Origin: Calvatia gigantea
Taxonomy: Eukaryota; Basidiomycota; Agaricomycetes; Agaricales; Lycoperdaceae
DNA: 64,000 nt
Reading direction: 5' to 3'
Assembly (NCBI GenBank): GCA_025093985.1
Contig: JACAAK010000004.1
Location: 434,001 to 498,000, forward strand
Each line of letters opens with the position of its first letter. Position 1 is the first letter of the stretch. The position numbers and the translations under genes are program-made. Below the pieces are notes generated by a model. That model was not told the DNA's origin and searched no databases. It saw nothing but the letters and a program-made list of their open reading frames with translations. Positions 24,371 through 35,084 of the stretch are shown piece by piece.

Positions 24371-26140
24371 GTGTATGGAAAGTTCAAGCCTATGCTGACG
24401 ACGCGTCTTTGCCTCCTGAGCAGGGTCCGCGTATGGATTTTCCAGCCGAGGATAGCAGCCAATCATTTCTTCACTACCGCACGGCCAATGGCCTCCAAGA
24501 GGTCCAGGCGCGGCGCCACTACGACCGAACTCGCTAAAAGAGTTGAGAAGTCCAGAGTCAGATCGTTGCTTCAGGTTCTAAACTCGTCCGTTGACTCAAC
24601 GGGTGACCACGCACTCATCACTTCCCGCATCACGGATAACCTCGACCGCTTTATTCCCTTTATCCGCTATCCACACGACGTTTACGAGAGCGTAATCTGT
24701 TTTCTCATTCAACGCTCGTGCTTGCCGGCTGCCGTCGCGGTTCACGAGCGCATGGTCGGTGAAGGATACATTGCTTCACCTTCCCTTGAAGCTCAAATGA
24801 TCATAGTGGCAATGACACTCGCACACAGAATGGGCAGAAAGGTGTTCTACTCATCCTTAAAGACCATCATCAGAAACCCGTTCTTTACCAATGATGATCT
24901 TTTGGCCCTTCTCAATTCTATGACCGAACTCGACTTCTCGCCGCAGATACTCAACGCTACAATGACCGACTTTTATAAAATTCATCGTGATAATGATACA
25001 TTTGATCCTGACATCGATTTCTACGACAGAATGATGAATTTGAAGACTCGATCTGGAAATATCCAACAAGCGCTTGATGCGTTGCTCGCGCTTCCGGAGT
25101 CGAACGTTAGACAAAAGGACATACCAAGGGCCTACAAATCCTTCATTGCTGGAGTCCGGGACACGCAACATTGGGATAGAGAAGCCGTCTCTGTTGCTCT
25201 TAATATGATGGAACAACAAGGCATCGAACCAGACATCACGGTCTTCAATGCACTCATCTCCTTTGAAGTCCGTAACAATTCCCTTCGTCGCGCCTTTGCT
25301 ATTTATGACGCTCTCAAAAACCACCCTAGAGTCCTTCCGGACGACTTCACCTTCGGGAGCCTCTTTAACTGCCTCAATCGTTTATATAATCCCAACCGAA
25401 GGCAATTTCGCCAAGGCAGGCGCCTTTCCGACCATGTTCTTAGCCCCCGGATGCTATACCGTGACATGATTGAAGCCCTCGTTCGACGCCCAGAAGCACC
25501 TGCATTCCACCTTACTACCTCCCTCCTGAACGTTGCCCTCCGCTCGTTTATCTACAAGAAAGATTACGTTGGCGCATACGTTGTAGTTCGATGTTTCACT
25601 GCTTTCCACGCGACTCCAAATGTCAAGACTTACCTTATTGTCATCCGCCATCTCATGAACCGCATCACGTACGGGATCAGGGCAGTCAGGAAGATTGGTG
25701 ATGACAAATGGGCAGACCGCTTCCTGGGTTTGCCCTATCCCATCTGCAACTCTCGGTTTTTATCCGACCTTCAGCTCAGTAACGCGCTCGCGAGTCGGAT
25801 ATTGGGAGTGTCAAGTCGAAGCTCTTTCCATTTAACCTGGCCTCTCTACATCACGGAGGGCGCCCCACATGAGCAAGAACCCACGAAGTATCATGTCCCA
25901 ACAGTCGAAAATATGCTTAGTAGGGATCCTGTTCCGCTGGATCACCCATTTGATCCTGTTCCCCTGGAACGACTTCTGAAGAAGGCCATCCTGGCCGAGC
26001 TGGATTCAATGCGGGAGCTCGATCATGGATGGGCTACAAATTTGTACCTCTCACGAGTGATTGCTGGTGCAAAGGAAGAGATGGTTCCACCTAATGTGAA
26101 CGAGCAGTTGAGGGAATGTCGAATTGGTGAAAGACGGTGA
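24371..26140 (+). CDS. Mitochondrial pentatricopeptide-repeat-like protein
   Basis: A single uninterrupted frame of 589 residues, the longest intronless gene in the window. The start is either ATG 24371 or the internal ATG at 24392; the latter gives an Arg-rich, amphipathic leader (LTTRLCLLSRVRVWIFQPRIA) typical of mitochondrial import. The middle shows PPR-type helix pairs, best seen as PDITVFNALISFEVRNNSLR followed by AFAIYDALKNH and PDDFTFGSLFNCLNRL. Similar spacing occurs around IDFYDRMMNLKTRSGNIQQA and VKTYLIVIRHLMN. PPR proteins bind organelle RNA and act in its processing, stability or translation. The target here is unknown. It converges tail-to-tail with TCF25/RQC1, about 310 bases apart. 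The frame is intact. Confidence 0.75.
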   Translation: MYGKFKPMLTTRLCLLSRVRVWIFQPRIAANHFFTTARPMASKRSRRGATTTELAKRVEKSRVRSLLQVLNSSVDSTGDHALITSRITDNLDRFIPFIRYPHDVYESVICFLIQRSCLPAAVAVHERMVGEGYIASPSLEAQMIIVAMTLAHRMGRKVFYSSLKTIIRNPFFTNDDLLALLNSMTELDFSPQILNATMTDFYKIHRDNDTFDPDIDFYDRMMNLKTRSGNIQQALDALLALPESNVRQKDIPRAYKSFIAGVRDTQHWDREAVSVALNMMEQQGIEPDITVFNALISFEVRNNSLRRAFAIYDALKNHPRVLPDDFTFGSLFNCLNRLYNPNRRQFRQGRRLSDHVLSPRMLYRDMIEALVRRPEAPAFHLTTSLLNVALRSFIYKKDYVGAYVVVRCFTAFHATPNVKTYLIVIRHLMNRITYGIRAVRKIGDDKWADRFLGLPYPICNSRFLSDLQLSNALASRILGVSSRSSFHLTWPLYITEGAPHEQEPTKYHVPTVENMLSRDPVPLDHPFDPVPLERLLKKAILAELDSMRELDHGWATNLYLSRVIAGAKEEMVPPNVNEQLRECRIGERR

Positions 26141-26453
26141 AACATTTGTATATGAAGATGCATAGTTAAAATACAAGTTTATGGTGATGCCCCATTGAAC
26201 CCTCCCTCAAAATAAAGAACGATAGTCTTGATGATCGTAACAATGAAATAAATGGATAACGGCGGGTGGTTCGCAAGAAATGCACGGTGGCTGCTGCACA
26301 TGCTCACCGCTCCCGGTTCTGGACGGCTCAGACACTGAATGACGCCAACATTGTTAATTATAACTCCAGGTAAAGCACAAAAACACTTGTTGGCCTTTCG
26401 TGTAACGGAATTACCCTGACATCGAGAAGACTTAGCAAACGATAGAAATACAC

Positions 26454-29247
26454 CTAGTCCACAGCATTCAGATCTGCGTCGTTGTCCTCGTCCTCCGACG
26501 AGCTCTCTTCCACAGGAGCGGCCCGCCCCCACAACCTCCCCAAGATATTTCTGATTATCCTTGGCATGGGCTGGACGAACATCTTAACACAAGAGCAAAG
26601 CATATCGCGAACACGGAAAACTTACAGCAATGTCCTCCTCATCGTCGGCCTCTTCGTCCTCCTCGTCCTCCCCTTCAGGTGCTTCGCCATCGCCATCTGC
26701 GAGAGCACCTCTTTCCTCCTGTTCCTGTCCCTGTCCCTGCTCTTCTTCACCCGGAACTCCGGCAAACATATTCTCTCCTGGCATCTGACCTGGCATCCCA
26801 CCGGCACCAAATAGTGCAGGATCAACCCCACCACCCTCACCCATTGCTAACATCCCATTCACCATCATATCTTCCAATTCCTCCGGGGCGAGCTGTGCAA
26901 CAATCTGAGCAAATTGGAGAATACCACCTGGAAACCGTCCTTCAAGGCCTTGCGCTTCAAAGAACGCCTGACAGGAGATGTTACAACTCGAGATGTGGAG
27001 AAAAGATAACGAAAGAAGGCGTACTTCGAGCTGCTGCCTGAAGCCTGCATCCGGAATCATCTGCGCCAACCTCCTACGGTCCATCTCCCTCTCCCTCCTC
27101 GTCCTTGGCCTGAATGCAAACAGATCCTCGGTGCCCTCGAAAAACTTGTCATCATAGGACGTCACAGCATCCTTTGGTGGTAGCGGATCGCATGCCAGTG
27201 ATCTGCCTTCCAACACATATCGCGGGATGAACGAAAACAAGCGCCGATAACTCGTCTCGAGGACCACAACATGGCGATAAACAGAGTACCGGGGGCTTTC
27301 ATTATACTCATAGAAGGCCAAGAAGGCAGTTCGTCGAGGTGCGGAAGCGAAACGTGTATTGGGCATGGGGAGGGAAGCAAAAGTCGATGTGACGGTCCCA
27401 ATAAACCATGACGTATGGTCTTTCCATAATGGGAACGAGCGCTGGGCGTAGAGGTGAGATAGAAGGTGAAGGATCCCATCAGAGAAAGTTAATGTTGATG
27501 CATCGGTTTCAATCTTGCAGTCAGGGTGACCGCGAACGGATGCTCCGAGACTGGCGTCGAGTTTGTCCGCGAGAAGAGGAATAATGGAAGGGAAATCCTT
27601 AACAGCTTCGGTTAATGCTGCCGTGCTGGCGCTGTGGTTACCGTCACCCTCAAGCGTCCGAAGTGCAAGGGCACGGCTGTACGCCCAGCCAGGCAGAAGG
27701 GTCGGATTGAGGCGATTGTCTTTACTAGACTCACGCCGACTGTCAAAGATATCATAAACGTCGATTAGCCACCGCGCCATATTGGCTTTGATGGAAACCT
27801 GGTCAAGATGTAAGAGTGCGCCATGTGGATCAGTCCAGGGATCAAGGGAGTAAAGGAGGCGCGCGAATTCGAAACTTGTTCGAACACACCCTCGCCTGCT
27901 GCAAGTCGCTGTTATGAATCAGAGTAGTGTATTAACTGCTAAGCAAAGGCACTTACACAACCTGGCGGTGAATAGCAAGAAAGAACGGCCGGTTTTCAAC
28001 ACGGTCGAAGTCCAACCTATTGAGGCCGCTAGTGAGGTTGAAAGCTCCGATGAAAGATCGCTCGTAAGTGAACAAGGCTCTATCAACAAAATCCACAGCT
28101 TGAGCGTGTTCTGGAGCACTGGCTGAGCACAGGTCTTGACATCGGAACAGGAAACAGGTCAGGCGTACCTTCTCGATGACGATAAACCTCTGAAAGCTGT
28201 AACAACGTGTCGGCATGCCACGGTAACTTACGGAGAAGCTCATAAAAACCTTGCGGATCTGAGAGTAGGCTTTGTCGTGAGTTGACTCCTCGAGTGATGA
28301 CACCGGAGTAAGGCCTACCGCCCGACATGACCGTCCGCATGAATGCCCTCGTCATACTCTTGTACTTCCGACTATATTCTACCGTCCACCACTTGTCATC
28401 TGTTATCTCCCAACCATGCATTCGATGTTTTTCCTGAACTTCGCTGTCCGCGAGTGTCCTTATCGAGAGGCCCTCGCGTTGGCTTGCAGACCACCAGGTA
28501 GATTGTGGTCGAGTCAGGTTAGATCTCAGAGCGCCAGCATTGCGTCGGGAAGGAGACGAAGATCCCGTCTTTGTCGCTCGCACAACACGAGACCCAAAGA
28601 ACTTCCGTAGTTCTGCCTCGGCATCGAGGTGTTGTAGGGAGACGCCCAGCAGATCAGCCAGCGAATGACCCTTAGAAGTTGTCTGAGATAGCTTTTGTTG
28701 AGTTGGTAGCCTATTTCGTCATCAGCTGTGATCGATGAACGGGAGATCCGTCACCTACTGGATAGAAAGTTCCGCGAGAACCTTGTCAATATCATCCTCC
28801 TTCGCCTTTTTCTCCTTCTGTTTTGCCTTTTTCTGTGTCTTCCGTTCGCTCGCCGTCAAAGTCTCCCTGTTAATAACTTTGCCCGCAGATTGAGGACCAG
28901 GAGCTGGTTCCGTCGAAGCAGGCTGACTGTCGTTCTGGCTGCTGACCCCTCCAGCAGGCTTCTTTTTCTTCTTCTTGGATTTTTTGGACTTTTTAGAAGA
29001 CCCTTTTGCGTTACTATTGTCGTCGTCGTCATGGTTATCCTGTCCGAAAAACTAGTCACTCGTTTAACTGGGTCTTGGCAAGAAGAAAGAGAAATCAGCG
29101 CACGGATGCGGCAGCAAACACGCCCGTGTTTTTTACAATAGGGATTTCATCATCAGTTGATTCTGACCCTGGGGGATTTGCCGTCCCACCCAGTGCCTCC
29201 AGCTCCTCAAGTTCTCGTTGCTGGCGTTTGTTGAGTCGAGGGGGCAT
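26454..29247 (-). CDS. RQC1: TCF25/Rqc1 homologue (ribosome-associated quality control)
   Basis: Exons 29247-29104, 29039-28759, 28710-28169, 28122-27957, 27898-27025, 26967-26626 and 26582-26454 close exactly to 825 residues. The family (human TCF25/NULP1, yeast Rqc1) acts with Ltn1 and Rqc2 on stalled 60S subunits, guiding ubiquitination of the nascent chain. The visible order is typical: N-terminal NKRQQRELEELEALGG; a lysine-rich tract (KKSKKSKKKKKP); KFFGSRVV; WWTVEYSRKYKSMTRAFM; VMSGGRPYS; EHAQAVDFVDRALFTYERSF; RRGCVRTSFEFARLLYSLDP; then an acidic C-terminus. Introns are 43-64 bases. No frame problem is seen, which makes it a useful control against the frame-broken genes elsewhere in the window. 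The first exon starts at the conserved PPRLNKRQQ methionine. Confidence 0.92.
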
Positions 29248-29729
29248 GATGATTATGGATATCCGAGGTCGTGGTCAAGATATGACATAACCAAATATGT
29301 CTTTCCAAAAATGTTAATGGACTCGTTGACACCGACATCCGAGTCTCCGACTTTGGTCGATGCCCCGGGTATCAGTGCAAATGTCTCCCTTGGTTGTTGA
29401 CGATACCAATATTTAATCATAATTATTGGCCAAATATGAAAGGCGTCATAAGGCCCAATCACTTACGACGCACGAGTTTTGAAGGGTGGCTGCCAGGCTA
29501 CAAGTCATTTTTGATGAGGCCGTCACCAAAGGGAATCAACATTTTACTCTGTGTTTTATTAAGGGGTACAACCGCATCAGAAAGGCTTTAACCTGAGCTA
29601 TTATGGCAATTTATTGTAATTATTTGGGAGTCAACATTACACTCGTAAAAATATACCGGAAGGTGATTATGACGGCTATAAGCTTCGCGTGCCTGACGAG
29701 AGCCATTAACACAAACACTTCAATCCTCT

Positions 29730-31164
29730 TTATAAAGATAAAGCATGTATATGAGTTACCACCTGTCTGCCTTCGCATCTGGGGTAATGAATGTGTCTGT
29801 GGCATCCGTATTCGTCCTCCCACGACCGGTAAATATCTGACTCTGGTGCGTGAAGAATAAAAGGAAACCCACGGAACGGCAAGGATAATAAGTTGGTACC
29901 CCAAAACCGGGTGACGGGGTATGAGAGTAGGTACGTGCATGACGAGACAGAAGCCGTTGAAGTAACGAGGAGAAGTTCACCGCTCTCAAGCCTCCCAAAA
30001 CCTTGTTCTGATACGTCTTTGTACCACGTTGGACTGTTGGATGCAACAAAGTCCGAGAGGCTACTTGATCCAGGATGTAAACATTGCGCTTCCGTGATGT
30101 CGTCAGTCATCATTAGGGCGCGTGGGCGGGATCTTTGGAGGCGAAGATGATACCCTGAAGGGCCCTGCTCCGAGGTCGCTATTTCCAGTCCGAGTGCCTT
30201 CCTATAGGCAGGGATTACCCGCCTCCCTGCGAGCCGTTTAATCGCTGATCCGTCGAGGTAATGACTGGCGGTGTGGAACATAGGATCACCTCGCCACTGG
30301 TAGTGGAGGTTGAATAGTACCCTGAAGTTGCGCAGGCCCTCAAGCATCCCAACGTCACCCGGTAAAACGTCAACAAGTGGAAAAAGTAGTGGGGTGCCCA
30401 TCTCTGTAGTGAACTCGCTGAAGACCCGCTCAGTCAAGCCGATCCAACTATTCTGGCGCTTCAGCAGGGTTTTGAGGAGTCAGGGCCGTGACTCTGAGTT
30501 GCGAATCTGAATTGCCCTCACCTGTTGGATAAGGGGGCCCACAGCTCGGGAACCATAATCGTCGTATAAGCTCCAATTAGAGAGGAGGCTTTGGCGTTGA
30601 GGGATGAGGTTTAAAGGTGACCTGGGTATAGCTGCCCTTAGCTGTACCATTTCGCCATACCGATCAAGGCGCCACAAAGTCTCGGTATTAGAAATGCGTT
30701 GCTGTAGAGAAATCGGCTGGAAACCGCGTAACGAGGTAGGTTCATTGTCGTAAACGTTTAGGATGTTAAGGTTTTCTATGCAGTATACTGGCTTTTTGAA
30801 GACAAATCTACGAGCCTTGTAGAAGAAACCTCGGCATTTCTGTTTTCGCGTACCCGCCCTCGCAGATGTCGAGCCTTCACGGGCGCTGTCGTCGTTGGTC
30901 TATGGGTGCGTTAGCAATGAGCTTTGGGACACTATAGAACCGACTTGACCATATCAAAGCTCATATTTGGGGTAGATGCTTGCTTTCGATCCGTATTTTA
31001 AAACCTTGCGCTCGTTCTGAGACATCTAAATACGCCAAATGGGTGTAGGACATGCTGTCCGGACGTGTTGTGCGAATTAAGAGCTTACCGAGCGCTTGGG
31101 GGTTAACCACTACTTTGGGTCCTGCGAACCCGAGATTGATTGACGTCAGGAAGCTCGCTCGCAT
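29730..31164 (-). CDS. Unrecognised multi-exon gene, minus strand
   Basis: I do not recognise this gene. A start at 31164 (RASFLTSINLGFAGPK) is followed by a GTAAGC donor at about 31087. A long exon begins at about 30898 after a CATAG acceptor (TNDDSAREGS ... FVFKKPVYCIENLNILNVYD ... QSLLSNWSLYDDYGS) and ends with a GTGAGG donor near 30521. The last long frame, from about 30463 to 29730, reads SWIGLTERVFSEFTTEMG ... VLPGDVGMLEGLRNFRVLFN ... SGELLLVTSTASVSS. The second junction and the C-terminal end are uncertain, and the frame after about 31020 shows an early stop in one option, so decay is possible. No signal peptide or transmembrane run is seen. It is divergent from the gene at 31.2 kb, sharing a very short promoter. 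Confidence 0.4.
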
Positions 31165-31254
31165 GCAGGGAAGCCGGTGAAGAGAAGGACTTATATAACC
31201 TCACGCAAGGAAACGGTGAGGTGTGTTGTCCCCAGTTTATCCTCTCATCTCATA

Positions 31255-32275
31255 TGCCTACTACGAGTGACGAAGCGCGCAATTATCAACGACACCTGAT
31301 TTCTGTTGCTCATGGTTTTCCTTGTTATGGGCTCCCAGTGAACTCTACACGGGATCAATTTTCCGAGCGAGGGTTTTGCCTAGGCGACCTTGTATATACC
31401 AGCAAGCAATTCCCAGGAACTACCCTATTTGTCCTCAACGTTTTCGAAAACAAAGACCACCCCGTTCAGTCACTGAGCGCAGAGATGTCGGATTTCCGGC
31501 CTGCAATAGAACTAAAAGAATCTGACGTTTCGACTCAAACTTCGTTTTTCAAGCCGGATACCTGGCTTGCCTCAAGTGGTGTCCATGAAATATCTTCAAA
31601 CTCGCCCAAAGTGTTCGTACCTTCCTTTTTAACTATTTGGACCCACACCGATTACCCCGGAGCAGCAAACACGCCTTCCTTTGCCCTTCCGGTCACGGGG
31701 CACTCCTCGGCCTTCCGACTGGCGCCGACCGCCAGGATCTTGTTCAGCATGACTTTCTGCTAACATACATCCGGAAATATGCCAAAGAATGGTATAACGC
31801 GATCCTGAAGTACATGGTAGATCCTATCGACGACCTCCTGAATGGCAGTTTATTCCTCATCACCGGAGTAGACAAAACAACCCAGTACTGCGGGGTGTCC
31901 TTTATCCAGGACAAACGGACTGGTCTAAAGGAAAGGGGGATACAGATCTTAGAGGACGATGGCGCGGAATGGTTATACGCCTTTGAAGGGTGTCCGAATG
32001 TGGAGCACACTCCAAAGGTTGTTTCAGGAGAAACGCCCGTACAAATGGCCGTTATGGTTCGAGGTTACTCTATCGCGATTAGTCCCGGGGACTGGAGCGA
32101 GTTACGCGCGAGGTGGAGACGAGACCCTGAGCCTCTACTCCACTCAGTTGACCCTAGAACGCTACCTTATCGAATAACAGCATGGGCATCCAAAGCAAGT
32201 GGCAACAGTGAGGATCTATGGATACCACCCCTCACTGTATATCGGCCGTTTCTGTCGCCGAGGGTAGGCGGCTAA
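31255..32275 (+). CDS. Lineage-specific protein of unknown function (agaricomycete family)
   Basis: The first part starts at ATG 31255 (PTTSDEARNYQRHLISVAHG), runs through GFPCYGLP and GFCLGDLVYTS, and shifts frame near 31610-31670. The second part reads GALLGLPTGADRQDLVQHDF, YIRKYAKEWYNAIL, then NGSLFLITGVDKTTQYCGVSF and ends at 32273-32275. The pattern GAxLxLPxGAxRxDL ... NGSLYLVTGxDK is common in very expanded, unnamed Agaricomycete families, often near NACHT genes; no biochemical role is known. The frame change between the parts might be an intron, but donor and acceptor phases do not match cleanly. A decayed tandem paralogue follows at 33.8-34.6 kb, indicating local duplication. Confidence 0.55.
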
Positions 32276-33014
32276 CTTGTCTCGTGGAATATGATGCTGA
32301 GAGGCTTTGTAGCTTCCCCTTCATCTTTCGAGAATTATGTTGCAACGTATCTTGCCATTTGTAGGTTTCATTCATCCTCGCAGTCGCCTGCTTCATGTTC
32401 CACTCCTTCAGATACCTCCTGACGGCGTCGCAGTTGTCCACGATGAAGCGTGGATGTCTGAAGTGCAAAATATGCCGACAACAAACGTGTGTATTGTCAT
32501 CTCTTGTCAACGGCTCCTGCAATTGTGACCGCAGATTCGTAAATCCATCTTGGGCGATTTGAATATTTTTGCGGACAAGGTCTTAGAGCGGTACAGAATG
32601 GTCTTGAACAACGGTGAGATTGTCAGCTATCTGTCTGTCCACCATTTTCTTATCGAGTAATTCAAGGGTTGGTTTTCCCCAAATCCAGAGAATATCCCAG
32701 GAGAAAGAGCGCACTTGAACGAACAGTTAATCGGATAATCGGACTTCTTTCTTGGTAGTTATATTTGAATCGCACGGTATTACACCTTGTAGGACGGGTC
32801 TCCTGCTTGCGATGGATTCGTACAGAGAATGTGCAAGCTCCATTGCCATTGGTGGCTTACGAAGTTGATACTTCGGATTAGTCGCCAGTTCCGATCCGCC
32901 AGTTTCTGTATCGCGACTTTGTGATGAAGTCAATGGACAAAAAATGTCGCATACCACCCAAAGAGGCGACGACCGTCTGTATCCCTTTCTTCCTAAGCCC
33001 AAAATACTTGCCAA
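32232..33014 (-). CDS. Possible small unrecognised gene, minus strand
   Basis: Two minus-strand frames may be exons of one gene. 33014-32727 contains ATG..ILGLGRKGYRRSS and a polar stretch. 32522-32232 contains RHILHFRHPRFIVDNCDAVR and RYLKEWNMKQATARMNE, which look like real protein but match no family I know. The intervening 200 bases have no clear intron. The 3' end overlaps the terminus of the convergent gene on the plus strand by about 40 bases. Low confidence. Confidence 0.25.
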
Positions 33015-33766
33015 GAAACATGCGTTAGGTACGCAAATAACCTCTTGTGTATTTCAATTGGAGGCCCGATTTCAAAGTGTATTTTCAGAAGTCTGCGTCC
33101 TCGTTGGATTATAACATTTGTCCAGGGTAGCATCTAACGAGATTAGAAGTACTTAAAATAAATCTGGCCTTTGTTCAAACGATCATGAACCCCACAACGA
33201 GCGAGGCGATTTCGAACTGTTCCTGCGGATTTCTAGAGCATGCGCTGCCTCTTCATATATTCGGGAACGGGTGAGGAGAAGTTCCGCGTTGTTGACAAGA
33301 TCACATTCTGTTCTGTCGCGCTCCCGGCGACTCGCTCAAGTGGCTCCTGGCGGTAAATTGCTGTTAACAAATAACCAGTGCGGTCATCCGTCGCTAATTA
33401 TGTTCTGTGTTTTGGGGAAAGTATTGATGAGCAAGAGGAAGAGCCAGGGGTGGATACCCTCTCCACTCGGGAAAGGCCGTCCGAACAGCAAGTCCTGACA
33501 AATGGAAGTCCTTGGTACGAATGGCTGTCCTAATTTCGTCGAATTGTTCGGGTCCTCAAATATCGCAATTGATTTAGGAGCAGCAGAGCATAATGGAGGT
33601 AGCGCCCAGACGTTGGGTGATCGCTCCTGGAAACGTCGTAGATCCAGGAGTGGAACAGTTCAGGACCCTCAAAAAGAAGATTGCATTCGGGGCCCCGGAG
33701 GGGAGGACTTACATACATAAGACACCCCTTACATGAGTAACCGGCACCATTAAGCGGGTCTATTGC

Positions 33767-34640
33767 ATGTTTACCTTCTCAACTCATGTGCAGGTTGCAA
33801 GTGAAGGAGCACGCAACCACAAGCGTCATCCAGTTTCTGTTGCTCGTGGCTTTCCCTACTATGGACCCTCAATGGACTTCCTACAGAGGCAGGTATCCAG
33901 ATGGAAACAGTTCTACATCGGCGATCTGGTCTATCCCAACACAGGGTTTCGGCAAAAACAGCATTCTTACTTAACCTTTTCACCAAGAAAGCTAACCTGC
34001 CGGGCGGCTGATATCGGATCTTCGACCCGTGCGGCGGCCGAAATAACCTGACACCTTGACGCGATATTGCCGGCCGGATGCATAACTTCCCCCGACTAGT
34101 GTCTATGAGGTTTCATCTTGCTCAATTCAAATTGTCCGTATTTCTCCATTTCCCGATTAATTGGATGTGCGCTCGGAGTGCTCCTTTCGACTGGCACCCA
34201 TAGTCGGGATCTCTTTCAACGTGACTCCTGAGCCATACATACGAAAGGATGCCAAGGAATGGTGCGATATAATCCTGAAACGCATGGTAGCTCCCATAGA
34301 CGACGTTCTAGGCCAAACGATCTCCGAGTCGCACCGCAGCGCACCCATTTTTCCAAACCTCCCCTTTAGCTGAAAGGAAGTGTCTCAACATCTCAACATC
34401 TCCGAGGATAGATACGGGCAAGGTTGTTTGATGAGTTTATCCCTGACCTCCAGCATAAAAAACCATCCTCATGAGAAACGCTTATGCAGGTGTCAGCGAT
34501 ACTTCGTGGCTGTTCAGTTACCATCAGTCCCTTGTGTTGGGACGAGCTGCGCGCAAAATGGGGATGTGATCCTGACCTGCTGCTTCATACCCCCAACCCA
34601 AGGGCATGGCCTTATTACATGGCTGTGTGGGGAGTCGGAC
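33767..34640 (+). pseudogene. Decayed tandem paralogue of the 31.3-32.3 kb gene
   Basis: Pieces in the same order as the upstream gene are: HKRHPVSVARGFPYYGPSMD (compare YQRHLISVAHGFPCYGLPVN); FYIGDLVYPNT (compare CLGDLVYTSK); YIRKDAKEWCDIILKRMVAP (compare YIRKYAKEWYNAILKYMVDP); and, near 34500-34620, a C-terminal block SVTISPLCWDELRAKWGCDP matching SIAISPGDWSELRARWRRDP. They lie in different frames with stops between, and the central LPTGADRQDL/NGSLFL segment is missing or shortened, so this copy cannot make the full protein. Confidence 0.7.
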
Positions 34641-35084
34641 AGTGATGTTAATGAGGGAGGTGTACGGATGTCCTTGCTCAAGCTTCAAGACCTATCGGCC
34701 TTCGTTGCCACCGACAATGGATTATTGTTAGTCAAGAATACACCTCCTCATCTTATCTTGTTCTTTACTTTACGAAACACGTATCATCCCAATAGAGCTC
34801 CGAAAGCACGCTTTTTCCGGTGTGGTAGTGGATGTAAGCCACCATTATTTGACATCGTCCTAGGCCTCTGGATCCTCAATTTCTTCCCCTGTAGTACTCA
34901 CAATGTCACAGCGGCCCATTCCGAACTCGACTGGTTCCGCGAGGCTTTAATATCCCTTCGGACAAGATTCTAAACCAGTACAAAGTGGCAGTGGATTATA
35001 GTGAACTTTCCTGGAGACACACCCATACCATCTTTCTAGAGTCATGTATCCCGAAAGGTTTTCTCCTTCAAAATAAGGGATCCT
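34641..35084. other. Intergenic stretch, no gene recognised
   Basis: Short frames only. The stretch separates the dead tandem copy from the start of the inverted segmental duplication. Confidence 0.35.

Noticed and set aside
24857..25324. 155-codon minus-strand frame inside the PPR-like gene
   Set aside because: It is a shadow of the long intronless plus-strand frame, with no domain features.
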